From Mariniphaga sediminis (lineage in GTDB: Bacteria; Bacteroidota; Bacteroidia; Bacteroidales; Prolixibacteraceae): a stretch of DNA of 43,019 nt. The notes beneath the pieces were generated by a model, which was not told the origin of the DNA, did not search any database, and worked only from the letters and a program-made list of their open reading frames with translations. How positions within the stretch are numbered: the first letter of the stretch is position 1; each line of letters opens with the position of its first letter. Position numbers and translations under genes: made by a program. Positions 8,234 through 16,360 of the stretch are shown here, in pieces. The stretch spans positions 1-43,019 of the forward strand of contig NZ_QWET01000029.1 in assembly GCF_003573545.1 (NCBI RefSeq). The letters are read 5' to 3'.

Positions 8234-9601
8234 ATGGAAAAGGACAAGAAAAACTCAAGAAGATCTTTCATTAAGAATGCCGCAACGGGGGCTTTGTTCG
8301 CAACTGTTGCACCCAATCTGCTGGAGGGAAAAACAGTGGAGGCCCCTACCATTTTGCCGGCAGGTGCTAAAGGCGCAAATGACCGCATCCGTGTCGCTGT
8401 CCTGGGAATGAACGGAAGGGGGAAATCACATGTCAGTGAAATAATGGGGCTTTCAGATAAAGCCAACGTGGAAGTTGCTGTTATGTGTGATCCGGATATG
8501 GACATTTTGCGGGAACGCGCTAAAGAATTTAAGGATAAATATGGCAAAGAAGTAGCGATCGAACAGGATTTCAGGAAAACCTACGACGATAAAACCATTG
8601 ATGCTGTTGCTCTTGCTACACCCAACCATTGGCATGCATTGCAAACTGTTTGGGCATGTCAGGCGGGAAAGGATGTGTATGTGGAAAAACCGGCCACCCA
8701 TAATATTTATGAAGGTAAAAAGATGATCGAGGCCGCCTACAAGTACAACCGCATTGTTCAGAATGGGGTACAGTTGCGTAGTTCCGTTGCCATTCGCGAA
8801 GCAGTAAAACATCTGGAAGAAGGGCTCATTGGCCGTGTTTATATGGCACGAGGACTGGTATTTCGCTGGCGTCCCGATATCGGTGACAAAGGGATTTCTC
8901 AAGTACCTTCCGGCCTTGATTATGATTTGTGGACCGGACCGGCTCCCCTTCGTCCGTTTTCACGAAACCTGGTGCATTATAACTGGCATTGGCATTGGGA
9001 TTACGGAAACGGCGATGTGGGAAACCAGGGGATCCACGAAACGGATTTGTGCATGTGGGGTCTTGGTGTTGACAGCCTTCCTGAACAGATAACTTCCATG
9101 GGTGGAAAATTCCTTTGGGACGATTGTAAGGAGGTGCCGGAAATTCTGACTTCGGTTTACCACTATCCTAAGGAGAAAAAAATCATTCAGTTTGAGGTGC
9201 GCAACTGGTGTACAAACCAGGAAGACGGTGCCGGGGTAGGCAATATCTTTTATGGCGAAAAAGGTTACATGGTAATCAAAGGGTATGGCACTTACGAAAC
9301 GTATCTGGGCAGGGATCGGGAACCTGGACCATCGCGTTCGGAAGAAGGGGAACTTACCCTTCATTTCCAAAACTGGTTCGATGCCATTCGCGCCCGGGAT
9401 ATGAGTATTCAGAACGGGCCTGTACAAACAGGTCATTTGTCTTCTTCCCTGGCTCACCTGGGAAATATCTCGTATCGTTTGGGACGTCAGCTCGAGTTTG
9501 ATCCGGTGGCTGAACGTTTTATCGGAGAAGGTGAAAATGAAGCAAACGCCATGCTTAGCCGGAATTACCGTGCGCCTTATATTTTACCAGAGGTTGTCTG
9601 A
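8234..9601 (+). CDS. Tat-exported Gfo/Idh/MocA family oxidoreductase (second copy)
   Basis: A 455-residue paralogue-type enzyme of the same family. It has a twin-arginine signal NSRRSFIKN (8-16) and a Rossmann segment RVAVLGMNGRG (53-63) with MCDPD (84-88). ATPNHWH (128-134) and the catalytic motif E151-K152-P153 follow, then the histidine motif GIHETDLCMW. It is clearly diverged from the neighbour, so this is not a recent duplication. Paired Gfo/Idh enzymes beside DUF1080 and TIM-barrel genes fit an oxidise-cleave-reduce cycle in which one enzyme makes the 3-keto glycoside and the other reduces the released keto sugar (inference). A terminator separates it from the first copy. Confidence 0.92.
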   Translation: MEKDKKNSRRSFIKNAATGALFATVAPNLLEGKTVEAPTILPAGAKGANDRIRVAVLGMNGRGKSHVSEIMGLSDKANVEVAVMCDPDMDILRERAKEFKDKYGKEVAIEQDFRKTYDDKTIDAVALATPNHWHALQTVWACQAGKDVYVEKPATHNIYEGKKMIEAAYKYNRIVQNGVQLRSSVAIREAVKHLEEGLIGRVYMARGLVFRWRPDIGDKGISQVPSGLDYDLWTGPAPLRPFSRNLVHYNWHWHWDYGNGDVGNQGIHETDLCMWGLGVDSLPEQITSMGGKFLWDDCKEVPEILTSVYHYPKEKKIIQFEVRNWCTNQEDGAGVGNIFYGEKGYMVIKGYGTYETYLGRDREPGPSRSEEGELTLHFQNWFDAIRARDMSIQNGPVQTGHLSSSLAHLGNISYRLGRQLEFDPVAERFIGEGENEANAMLSRNYRAPYILPEVV

Positions 9602-9678
9602 TGGTCTGATTTAGTAATGCCGGGAGGTAACCGACAAAGGGAAAATGTTTGAATTTTAATTCATAAATCTCTGATTTT

Positions 9679-9712
9679 AAAGAGGCTTCGTATCCGGCGA
9701 AGCCTCTTTTTT
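9679..9712 (+). terminator. Terminator ending the keto-sugar cluster
   Basis: AGAGGCTTCG (9681-9690) pairs perfectly with CGAAGCCTCT (9698-9707) over a seven-base loop, with T residues after it and A residues before it. Confidence 0.92.
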
Positions 9713-9795
9713 AATGATATACTTAAAACAGTATTAAGACGTTATTTTTACAGTCAATAAAAAAAATAATTTACTTTTACCTTCCGAAAGGATTT

Positions 9796-11796
9796 ATGGG
9801 GATGAATAGATACTTCAGGCTACTTATTTTTTTATTTTTTACAGTTGTTTTATTTTCCTGTGGCGCAGGAAAAATGGGTCGGGATGCGCTTCTTTCCCAC
9901 GAAATTGGGGAATATTATAAAGCGATTGAAAAATACAGGAAAGCAAGCCGTAAGGAAAAAGACCGCGTGAAACGCCGGGAATATGCTTATGCCATTGCTG
10001 AGTGTTACCATTATATTGGCGACTATGAACGGGCTGCATTGTATTACCGCAATGCCATTCGACGTGGGTATGGGGATCCTGCCGCCCTGCTGGACCTGGC
10101 CGAAATGCTACGGTCTGCCCAGGATTATGAAGAAGCCATTGAAACCTACAGGATGTATCTTGATACCATACCCGGAGACGAGCGGGCACGGGCCGGACTG
10201 GAAGCGATACGAAAAACACAGGAGTGGGTAGCCAATCCTTCCCGGCACATTGTTAATCCTATCAAGGAAATCAACTCACGGGAAAGCGATTATGCCCCTG
10301 TTTTTGTGGGGGGGCGCGACAATGAAGTGATTTTTACTTCGTCCCGGAAGGCTTCCACCGGGAAAAAGGAAAGTATGATTACCGGGCAGGATTATACCGA
10401 TTTGTTCAGGGCGACATTCAGCATTCAACGACAAAAATGGGAACAACCGCAGTTACTGGATGAAAATTTCGTGATAAATACAGGAGAAGAGGAAGGTGCA
10501 GCAACACTTTCACCTACGGGGGAACAAATGATTTTTACACGGTGCCGTTACGACAAATCTCAGGCATTGGGAGCAGAACTTTATTCTACTTCCCAATCAC
10601 GAGGATCGTGGTCTGATCCCATAAAGGTGCAAGTAGTGGGAGACAGCCTCATTGCAGCCCATCCGGCGCTTAGTTACGATGGTTCCGAACTTTATTTTGT
10701 TTCTGATATGCCGGGCGGTTTTGGCGGGAAAGATATTTGGAAAGCGGAGAAGGTTGGCGGTGCTTATGCCAATCCTGTTAACCTCGGGGAAGCAATTAAT
10801 ACACCAGGTGATGAAATGTTTCCGTTTTCAAGAGACAACGGGGAGCTTTATTTTTCTTCGAACTACCACATGGGGATGGGAGGACTCGATATTTTCAGGG
10901 CGGTGAAAAATGATGACGGTACCTGGACAGTAGAAAACATGGGGTATCCGGTCAATTCTCCATCGGACGATTTTGGCATTGCCTACGTGGAAGGAGAAAA
11001 CAAGGGGATGTTTACCTCCAACCGGAAAGGATCGCGTGGCGACGATTTGTATGAGTTTGTAGTACCTCCGAAAATATTCAGGGTAGATGGAGAAGTATTC
11101 GACAAAGAAACCGGAAATAGAATTGATGGAGCCAATGTACGTATTATTGGCACGGACGGCACCAGTCTTCGCCTACGTACGCAAGACGGAAAGTTCCAAA
11201 TGAAACTTCAGCCCGAGACTGAGTATATTTTTGCTGCGTTTAAAGACGGCTACCTGCGTGACAAGGCTTCGGCAAATACCATTGGACTGGAAGACAGTAA
11301 AGATTTCAGGTTTGAGTTGTTTTTAACTCCCACCGATGCCCCCATTAAACTTGATAATATCAACTATGAATTTGGAAGCTGGGAGTTGCTCCCGCAATCA
11401 AAATCTTCTCTTGATACGCTGGTGGCTACCCTTATGCTGAACCCAACCATTACGATTGAAATTATGTCGCACACCGACCATGTGGGAAGCGACCAGTTTA
11501 ACTTTGAGTTATCACAGAAGCGGGCGCAAAGCGTGGTGGATTATCTGATTGAGAAAGGGATTAGCCCGCAACGGCTGGTGGCAAAAGGCTACGGAGAAAC
11601 CTGGCCCAAAGCTGTTACACGTGACCAGGCCCGTCAATACGATTTTCTGAAACGGGGCGACGAACTTACGGAAGAATTTATTTTGAAGCTGACTGAAGAG
11701 CAACAGGAAACAGCCAGGGCAATTAACCGCAGAACAGAATTCAGGGTATTGTCAACTGATTTTATCGAACGGTTTGATGCGGAGCCGGAGAGGTAG
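9796..11796 (+). CDS. OmpA-family lipoprotein with TPR, PD40 propeller and CRD (PorE-like)
   Basis: A 666-residue outer-membrane lipoprotein with lipobox LFSC and Cys22. Domain order is: TPR repeats (about 30-140); a WD40-like beta-propeller of PD40 repeats (about 150-430, with DIWKAEK- and DIFRAVK-type blades); a carboxypeptidase-regulatory-like domain (about 432-515); and a C-terminal OmpA peptidoglycan-binding domain (about 520-660, with NFELSQKRAQSVVDYL and NRRTEFRV). This order is that of PorE, which anchors the type IX secretion machine to peptidoglycan, but the same architecture recurs in several Bacteroidetes paralogues. No other secretion gene lies nearby, so PorE identity is not settled. 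ATG codons at 9796 and 9802 both fit, and AAAGGA precedes them. Confidence 0.88.
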   Translation: MGMNRYFRLLIFLFFTVVLFSCGAGKMGRDALLSHEIGEYYKAIEKYRKASRKEKDRVKRREYAYAIAECYHYIGDYERAALYYRNAIRRGYGDPAALLDLAEMLRSAQDYEEAIETYRMYLDTIPGDERARAGLEAIRKTQEWVANPSRHIVNPIKEINSRESDYAPVFVGGRDNEVIFTSSRKASTGKKESMITGQDYTDLFRATFSIQRQKWEQPQLLDENFVINTGEEEGAATLSPTGEQMIFTRCRYDKSQALGAELYSTSQSRGSWSDPIKVQVVGDSLIAAHPALSYDGSELYFVSDMPGGFGGKDIWKAEKVGGAYANPVNLGEAINTPGDEMFPFSRDNGELYFSSNYHMGMGGLDIFRAVKNDDGTWTVENMGYPVNSPSDDFGIAYVEGENKGMFTSNRKGSRGDDLYEFVVPPKIFRVDGEVFDKETGNRIDGANVRIIGTDGTSLRLRTQDGKFQMKLQPETEYIFAAFKDGYLRDKASANTIGLEDSKDFRFELFLTPTDAPIKLDNINYEFGSWELLPQSKSSLDTLVATLMLNPTITIEIMSHTDHVGSDQFNFELSQKRAQSVVDYLIEKGISPQRLVAKGYGETWPKAVTRDQARQYDFLKRGDELTEEFILKLTEEQQETARAINRRTEFRVLSTDFIERFDAEPER

Positions 11797-11834
11797 CCTG
11801 AATGAATATGAAACTGATTGCACTGAAAACTAAA

Positions 11835-11858
11835 CAAAAAGGCCGCCCGAAGGCAGCC
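11835..11858 (-). terminator. UUCG-loop terminator on the minus strand
   Basis: Read on the minus strand, GGCTGCC (11858-11852), loop TTCG, GGCGGCC (11847-11841) and then TTTTT form an intrinsic terminator with a C(UUCG)G tetraloop. On the plus strand the same stem has a C-A mismatch and a poor T-tract, so it would serve the preceding lipoprotein gene only weakly. No minus-strand gene is visible upstream of it. Confidence 0.7.
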
Positions 11859-12352
11859 CCTGTTTGAACTTGGTTAGGTTCGATTTGAAAATTTCCGGCG
11901 GTGAATTTATAAAAATCCATGTTTTTAACAAAAATTCCTTTCTTTTATTCCGATGATCCGAGAGAATCCAGGTTGATCGAAAATCTGCTAATTATTTGAC
12001 TGTTGAGCTGTAATCACTCATGGAATGAGCTCAAACGGAAAAATTATTGAGGGATATAATCCCTGAGTACGTTTTTATTGCTTTTATTCTGCCGGTTTAT
12101 GCGAAATAGAAGACCGGAAAACTTCTATCTTTCCTGATGTTCAGTCCCTTTTTACTTAAACCAATTCTAAATAAATAAGACAGATTTTTCTTCCTGTAAA
12201 TTTTGGAAGTATTTGGTTGATTGTTTTAAACCGTTGCTGGCATTGATTTTAATGCGGTTTTTCCCTTTCAAAGTTGAGTTTGAGAGAAAATCATTTGAGA
12301 ATGAACAGAGTACAAGACATTTGAGTCCTTTTTTTTCTACGAACTCAGTTTT

Positions 12353-12360
12353 TATATTTG
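12353..12360 (+). promoter_or_regulatory. -7 box of the etf / acyl-CoA dehydrogenase operon
   Basis: TATATTTG matches TAnnTTTG. A T-run (12329-12336) stands at the -33 position instead of TTTG. The predicted leader before the etfB ATG is about 75 bases. Confidence 0.5.
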
Positions 12361-12442
12361 TCATCCAATTTTGTTTAAATAAGAAAATTGGCTTTTGTTT
12401 TTCAGACTTATGTAAAAAACAATTTCTTTAAATTTTATACAG

Positions 12443-13189
12443 ATGAAGATATTAGTTTGTTTGGGGAATGTACCGGACACCACCACCAAGGTGAAGTTTG
12501 GCGACGGTAAAGCCCTTGATAAAACGGGTGTGCAGTGGATCATCAATCCATGGGATGAATTGGCCCTGACACGCGCGATGGAGTTGAAAGAAGATGCAGG
12601 TAATCCGGTAAACTCAGTTACAGTGATTACAGTTGGCGGAAAAGATGCTGAACCTACTATGCGCAAGGCACTTGCCATTGGCGCCGACGATGCCATTCGG
12701 GTGGATGCCGAGCCGGTAGATGCTTTTTCAGTAGCTGCTCAAATTGCTGAAGCTGTGAAAGATAAAAATTTTGATATTATTCTTTCCGGAATTGAATCGA
12801 GTGATTATAATGGATCGATGATGGGAGGAATGCTGGCTGAATTTCTCGAAATTCCTTCTGTTTCAGCTGTCTCAGGATTGGAGCTTAAGGGAAGCGAAGT
12901 GGAACTGACCCGCGATATCGATGGCGGGAAAGAACAGGTAACTGTTTCGGCACCCTTTGTGGCTGTTGTTCAGAAAGGGATTGCCAAAGAGCCCCGTATT
13001 GCCGCTATGCGCGGAATAATGATGGCACGTAAAAAACCATTGAATGTGGTTCCCGTTACTCCGGTTGAACCTCTTGCCGACTATGTTAGTTTTGAGCTTC
13101 CACAACCCAAACCTCCTTGTAAAATGGTGGATGCCGAGAATGTGGTTTCATTAGTGGAGCTACTCCAGAATGAGGCCAAAGTGCTTTAA
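12443..13189 (+). CDS. etfB: Electron transfer flavoprotein subunit beta
   Basis: A 248-residue cytoplasmic protein matching EtfB throughout. It begins MKILVCLGNVPDT, has NPWDELALTRAMELKE (about 36-51) and the AMP-binding GADDAIRV segment (about 80-87), followed by the IESSDYNGSMMGGMLAE stretch that is the family's most conserved region. With EtfA it binds FAD and AMP (or a second FAD) and accepts electrons from acyl-CoA dehydrogenases. It is the first gene of a five-gene operon that also supplies the dehydrogenase and membrane acceptor. The gap to etfA is 33 bases. Nothing in the sequence lets me say whether the pair bifurcates electrons. Confidence 0.96.
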   Translation: MKILVCLGNVPDTTTKVKFGDGKALDKTGVQWIINPWDELALTRAMELKEDAGNPVNSVTVITVGGKDAEPTMRKALAIGADDAIRVDAEPVDAFSVAAQIAEAVKDKNFDIILSGIESSDYNGSMMGGMLAEFLEIPSVSAVSGLELKGSEVELTRDIDGGKEQVTVSAPFVAVVQKGIAKEPRIAAMRGIMMARKKPLNVVPVTPVEPLADYVSFELPQPKPPCKMVDAENVVSLVELLQNEAKVL

Positions 13190-13222
13190 TCAAAATTTAT
13201 TCAGAACAAAAAATTACAGAAT

Positions 13223-14188
13223 ATGTCAGTTTTAGTTTATACTGAAAATTGGGATGGAAAATTTAAGAAAGCGACGTTCGAACTGGTTTCTTATGCCGCC
13301 AAAGTAGCCGAAATGATTGGCTCCACTGTTTCCGCCGTTTCCATCGGGAAAGTGGATGAGACTGAGCTTGGTAAGCTGGGAAATTACGGAGCGGATAAGA
13401 TTTTAAAAGTGGAAAGCGAAAACCTGAAAAGCCTCGACAACCAGGTTTACACCGATATTTTGGCGCAGGCAGCTGTTGCAGAAGGTGCGCAGGTTATCAT
13501 AATTTCGCATAACAATACAGGAAAGGCGGTAGCTTCCCGGCTTTCGGTCAGGTTAAAAGCTGCAGTGGGAGCAGGTCTGATAAAACTACCTGTATCTACT
13601 GAGCCCTTTACCGTTTGTAAAAAAGTATTTTCGGGAAAAGCATTTGCTAACGTGGTATTAAAAACCGACGTAAAGGTGTTAACCCTGACGCAAAATTCTT
13701 TTGAGTTGGTTGAAACTGAAAACAAGGCCTCTGTCGAGTCTTTTGCCGCGGAAGTGGGCGAACCCAAAACCGTTGTTAAAGATGTTCAGAAACAAACCGG
13801 GAAGATTTTGTTAACCGATGCCGAAATTGTTGTTTCTGGTGGTCGGGGAATGAAATCATCTGATAATTGGGGTGTTATTGAAGAACTGGCTGGTGTTTTG
13901 GAAGCAGCCACTGCGTGTTCACGGCCGGTTTCCGACGAAGGATGGCGTCCGCATGAGGAACACACCGGGCAGACCGGAAAGATTATTGCTCCGAACCTTT
14001 ATATTGCTGCCGGTATTTCAGGAGCCATTCAGCATATGGCAGGAATTAGCTCTTCTAAATGTATTGTTGCCATTAATACTGATTCTGATGCACCGGTTTT
14101 TGAATATGCTGATTACGGTATCGTTGGAGATGCGTTGAAAGTTTTGCCGGCGCTTACCAACGCAGTGAAAGAAGCCAAAAACAAATAA
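13223..14188 (+). CDS. etfA: Electron transfer flavoprotein subunit alpha
   Basis: A 321-residue EtfA. The N-terminal ETF domain covers about 1-190. The C-terminal FAD-binding domain starts near VSGGRGMKSSDNW (about 205), with the EEHTGQTGKIIAPNLYIAAGISGAIQHMAG stretch split across conserved FAD contacts (Arg-Pro-rich SRPVSDEGWRPHEE before it). It forms the heterodimer with the EtfB encoded just upstream and docks on the acyl-CoA dehydrogenase at the end of the operon. The membrane iron-sulfur gene begins nine bases after the stop, so translation is likely coupled. Confidence 0.96.
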   Translation: MSVLVYTENWDGKFKKATFELVSYAAKVAEMIGSTVSAVSIGKVDETELGKLGNYGADKILKVESENLKSLDNQVYTDILAQAAVAEGAQVIIISHNNTGKAVASRLSVRLKAAVGAGLIKLPVSTEPFTVCKKVFSGKAFANVVLKTDVKVLTLTQNSFELVETENKASVESFAAEVGEPKTVVKDVQKQTGKILLTDAEIVVSGGRGMKSSDNWGVIEELAGVLEAATACSRPVSDEGWRPHEEHTGQTGKIIAPNLYIAAGISGAIQHMAGISSSKCIVAINTDSDAPVFEYADYGIVGDALKVLPALTNAVKEAKNK

Positions 14189-14197
14189 GCCGGATTG

Positions 14198-15529
14198 ATG
14201 ATAAAACAAATTCTTTTTGCCGTCGCCCTTGCTGTCACACTGGTCGTTTTTGCATGGACAATCAGTCGGCTGGCGGCGTTATTCAAATTAACCAAACCTG
14301 CTTTCCCTGTAACGGATTTTGGTAAACGGATTGCCCTGACTTTGAAAGTGGCATTTGGTCAGACCAAAATATTGCGCCGTCCGGTGGTGGGTATGATGCA
14401 CGCACTGGTATGGTGGGGATTTTTGGTTATTTTGGTGGGTAGTATCGAAATGGTTATAGATGGCCTTGCCGGAACGGAACGTGTGCTTGGCTTCCTGGGT
14501 ATAGTGTACGATGTTATTTTCGGGTCAGGAGATATTTTTGCCCTGATTATTGGTGTTTTAATCATGGCCTTTTTGTTTCGCAGGATCTTCATGCATATCA
14601 AACGATTCAACGGCGTGGAAATGAAACATCATTCGCATGTTGATGCCAACATTGCCTTGTCGCTGATTTTTTTCCTCATGGTTACCCTTTTGGGAATGAA
14701 TACGTTTTACATTCTTGATGCGAAAATGGCAGGGCATGAACTCGTCGGTATTTATCCTGTAAGCCAGGTTTTTGCCGGATGGTTTGGAGGAATTTCTCCT
14801 CAGTCAGCTCACCTTTTGCATGAAATAAACTGGTGGGGGCATATCCTGGGAATTTTCTTTTTTGCCAACTATCTTCCCTATTCCAAACATTTCCATGTGT
14901 TTATGTCGGTTCCCAATGTGTTTTTGAGTAACCTGGCGCCAATAGGGAAAATGAAGACCATGGAAAGCATTACCAAAGAGGTGAAGCTGATGATGGACCC
15001 GGAGGCTGCTTTTGCAGAACCGGCAGAAGGAGAGGAAGAGGCAGTCGAACGCTTTGGTGTGCTTGATATAGAAGATATTACCTGGAAGAACTACCTCGAT
15101 TCGCTGGCTTGTACCCAGTGCGGGCGTTGTACTTCGGTTTGTCCGGCTAACCTGACCGGGAAGCTTTTATCGCCACGAAAAGTTGTGATGAATGTGCGTG
15201 AACGGATGGGCGAAAAAGGTCCGCAGATGGTGAAAAACGGAAAAGAGTGGAGCGACGGGAAAGCGTTGCTGGGCGATTATATCACTGCTGAAGAGTTATG
15301 GGCATGCACCACCTGCAATGCCTGTGCACAGGAATGCCCCATCAATATCAATCAGCCGGCCATTATCCTTGATTTACGCCGGTATATTGTGATGGAGCAG
15401 TCAGCCGCGCCGGGCGAACTGAACCAGATTTTTTCCAATATAGAAAATAACGGCGCTCCGTGGCAGTTTTCGCAGGAGGATAGGATGCAGTGGGCAGATG
15501 AGCTTTACATGAACCAACCGGTAAACTAA
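14198..15529 (+). CDS. Membrane iron-sulfur subunit of an ETF:quinone oxidoreductase (NarI-like plus two 4Fe-4S)
   Basis: I start at the ATG at 14198; the codon before it is TTG. The 443-residue protein has five or six membrane helices over residues 1-250. His-bearing segments (MMHALVWWG and HEINWWGHILG with the later SKHFHV) resemble the haem ligands of NarI/HdrE-type subunits. A soluble tail carries two ferredoxin-like clusters, C305-x2-C308-x2-C311-x3-C315-P and C370-x2-C373-x2-C376-x3-C380-P. This is the architecture of the membrane ETF:(mena)quinone oxidoreductase (EMO/EtfD type), except that the usual C-terminal CCG domains are missing and encoded by the next gene. It would pass electrons from reduced ETF to the quinone pool. 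Confidence 0.88.
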   Translation: MIKQILFAVALAVTLVVFAWTISRLAALFKLTKPAFPVTDFGKRIALTLKVAFGQTKILRRPVVGMMHALVWWGFLVILVGSIEMVIDGLAGTERVLGFLGIVYDVIFGSGDIFALIIGVLIMAFLFRRIFMHIKRFNGVEMKHHSHVDANIALSLIFFLMVTLLGMNTFYILDAKMAGHELVGIYPVSQVFAGWFGGISPQSAHLLHEINWWGHILGIFFFANYLPYSKHFHVFMSVPNVFLSNLAPIGKMKTMESITKEVKLMMDPEAAFAEPAEGEEEAVERFGVLDIEDITWKNYLDSLACTQCGRCTSVCPANLTGKLLSPRKVVMNVRERMGEKGPQMVKNGKEWSDGKALLGDYITAEELWACTTCNACAQECPININQPAIILDLRRYIVMEQSAAPGELNQIFSNIENNGAPWQFSQEDRMQWADELYMNQPVN

Positions 15530-15541
15530 ATATCAGAAAAA

Positions 15542-16342
15542 ATGGAAATGACAAAAGTAAAAGTGGAAGTACCGGTGATGGCTGATTTATTTGCCAAAGG
15601 TGAAAAGCCTGATTATCTGCTTTGGATTGGGAGTGCAGGGGCCTTCGATGACCGCTACAAAAAGGTTACACAGGCTTTTGTGAAAGTGCTGACCCACCTC
15701 GGAGTGAATTACGCTGTGCTCGGAACAGAAGAGTCTTCCAGTGGCGATGTAGCCCGCCGGGCAGGAAACGAAATGCTTTTCCAGATGCAGGCGCTGATGA
15801 ATATTGAGCTGTTGCAGGGGTACGAGGTGAAAAAAGTCATTACCTGCGATCCGCATGTGTACAACACCTTTAAAAATGAATACCCTGATCTGGGAGCTGA
15901 TTTTGAAGTGATTCATCATTCGCAGTTTCTGAAAGAAAAGATGGAAGGAGGGGTATTACGTCTCAGTTCGGATGTGTTCAAAGAAAAAAGAATTACTTAC
16001 CACGATCCTTGTTACCTGGGGCGCGCCAATGGCGAATACAACGCTCCACGGAGAATTATTGAAAGTATTCAGGCTGATTTTGTCGAGATGAAGCGTAACA
16101 AAAGTTTTGCTTTGTGTTGCGGTGCCGGTGGAGGACAAATGTTTAAGGAGGCTGAAAAAGGGAACAAGGAAGTGTTCATCGAACGTACTGAAGATGCGCT
16201 GGAAACGGGAGCCAATATTGTGGCAACTGCCTGTCCGTATTGTATGGTGATGATTACAGACGGATTGAAATACAAAAATAAAAACGAAGAGATAAAAAAT
16301 TACGATTTGGCAGAACTGGTGGCCATGTCGTTGAATTTGTAA
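15542..16342 (+). CDS. CCG-domain (HdrB-like) subunit, first CCG motif degenerate
   Basis: A 266-residue protein made of two CCG (DUF224) domains. The second has the full cysteine set, C157 in YHDPCYLGR, C192-C193-G in LCCGAGGG, and C231-x2-C234 in ACPYC, so it can bind a non-cubane 4Fe-4S cluster as in HdrB. The first domain keeps the fold signature (GAFDDRYKKVTQAFVK, GDVARRAGNE, DPHVYNTFKNEYPD) but has Ser31 and Ser65-Ser67 where cysteines are common, leaving only Cys102. With the preceding membrane subunit it completes a split ETF:quinone oxidoreductase. The gap to that gene is 12 bases, and to the dehydrogenase 18. Confidence 0.88.
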   Translation: MEMTKVKVEVPVMADLFAKGEKPDYLLWIGSAGAFDDRYKKVTQAFVKVLTHLGVNYAVLGTEESSSGDVARRAGNEMLFQMQALMNIELLQGYEVKKVITCDPHVYNTFKNEYPDLGADFEVIHHSQFLKEKMEGGVLRLSSDVFKEKRITYHDPCYLGRANGEYNAPRRIIESIQADFVEMKRNKSFALCCGAGGGQMFKEAEKGNKEVFIERTEDALETGANIVATACPYCMVMITDGLKYKNKNEEIKNYDLAELVAMSLNL

Positions 16343-16360
16343 AAACACAAAAAGATAATA

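Larger units (their letters stand above)
11797..12442. other. Long intergenic region before etfB
   Basis: There are 646 bases without a convincing gene. Contents: a hairpin at 11841-11858 that is a strong terminator only on the minus strand; a hairpin AGGGAT-ATA-ATCCCT at 12050-12064; the dyad CTCAT-GGA-ATGAG just upstream near 12017-12029; CCGGT/ACCGG arms near 12092-12117; and the etfB promoter at 12353-12360. Two weak frames of 65 and 72 codons overlap on opposite strands and have no family features. Confidence 0.5.

Noticed and set aside
12167-12431. Overlapping 65- and 72-codon frames on opposite strands upstream of etfB
   Set aside because: They are low-complexity, overlap each other and the promoter, and show no signal or motif.
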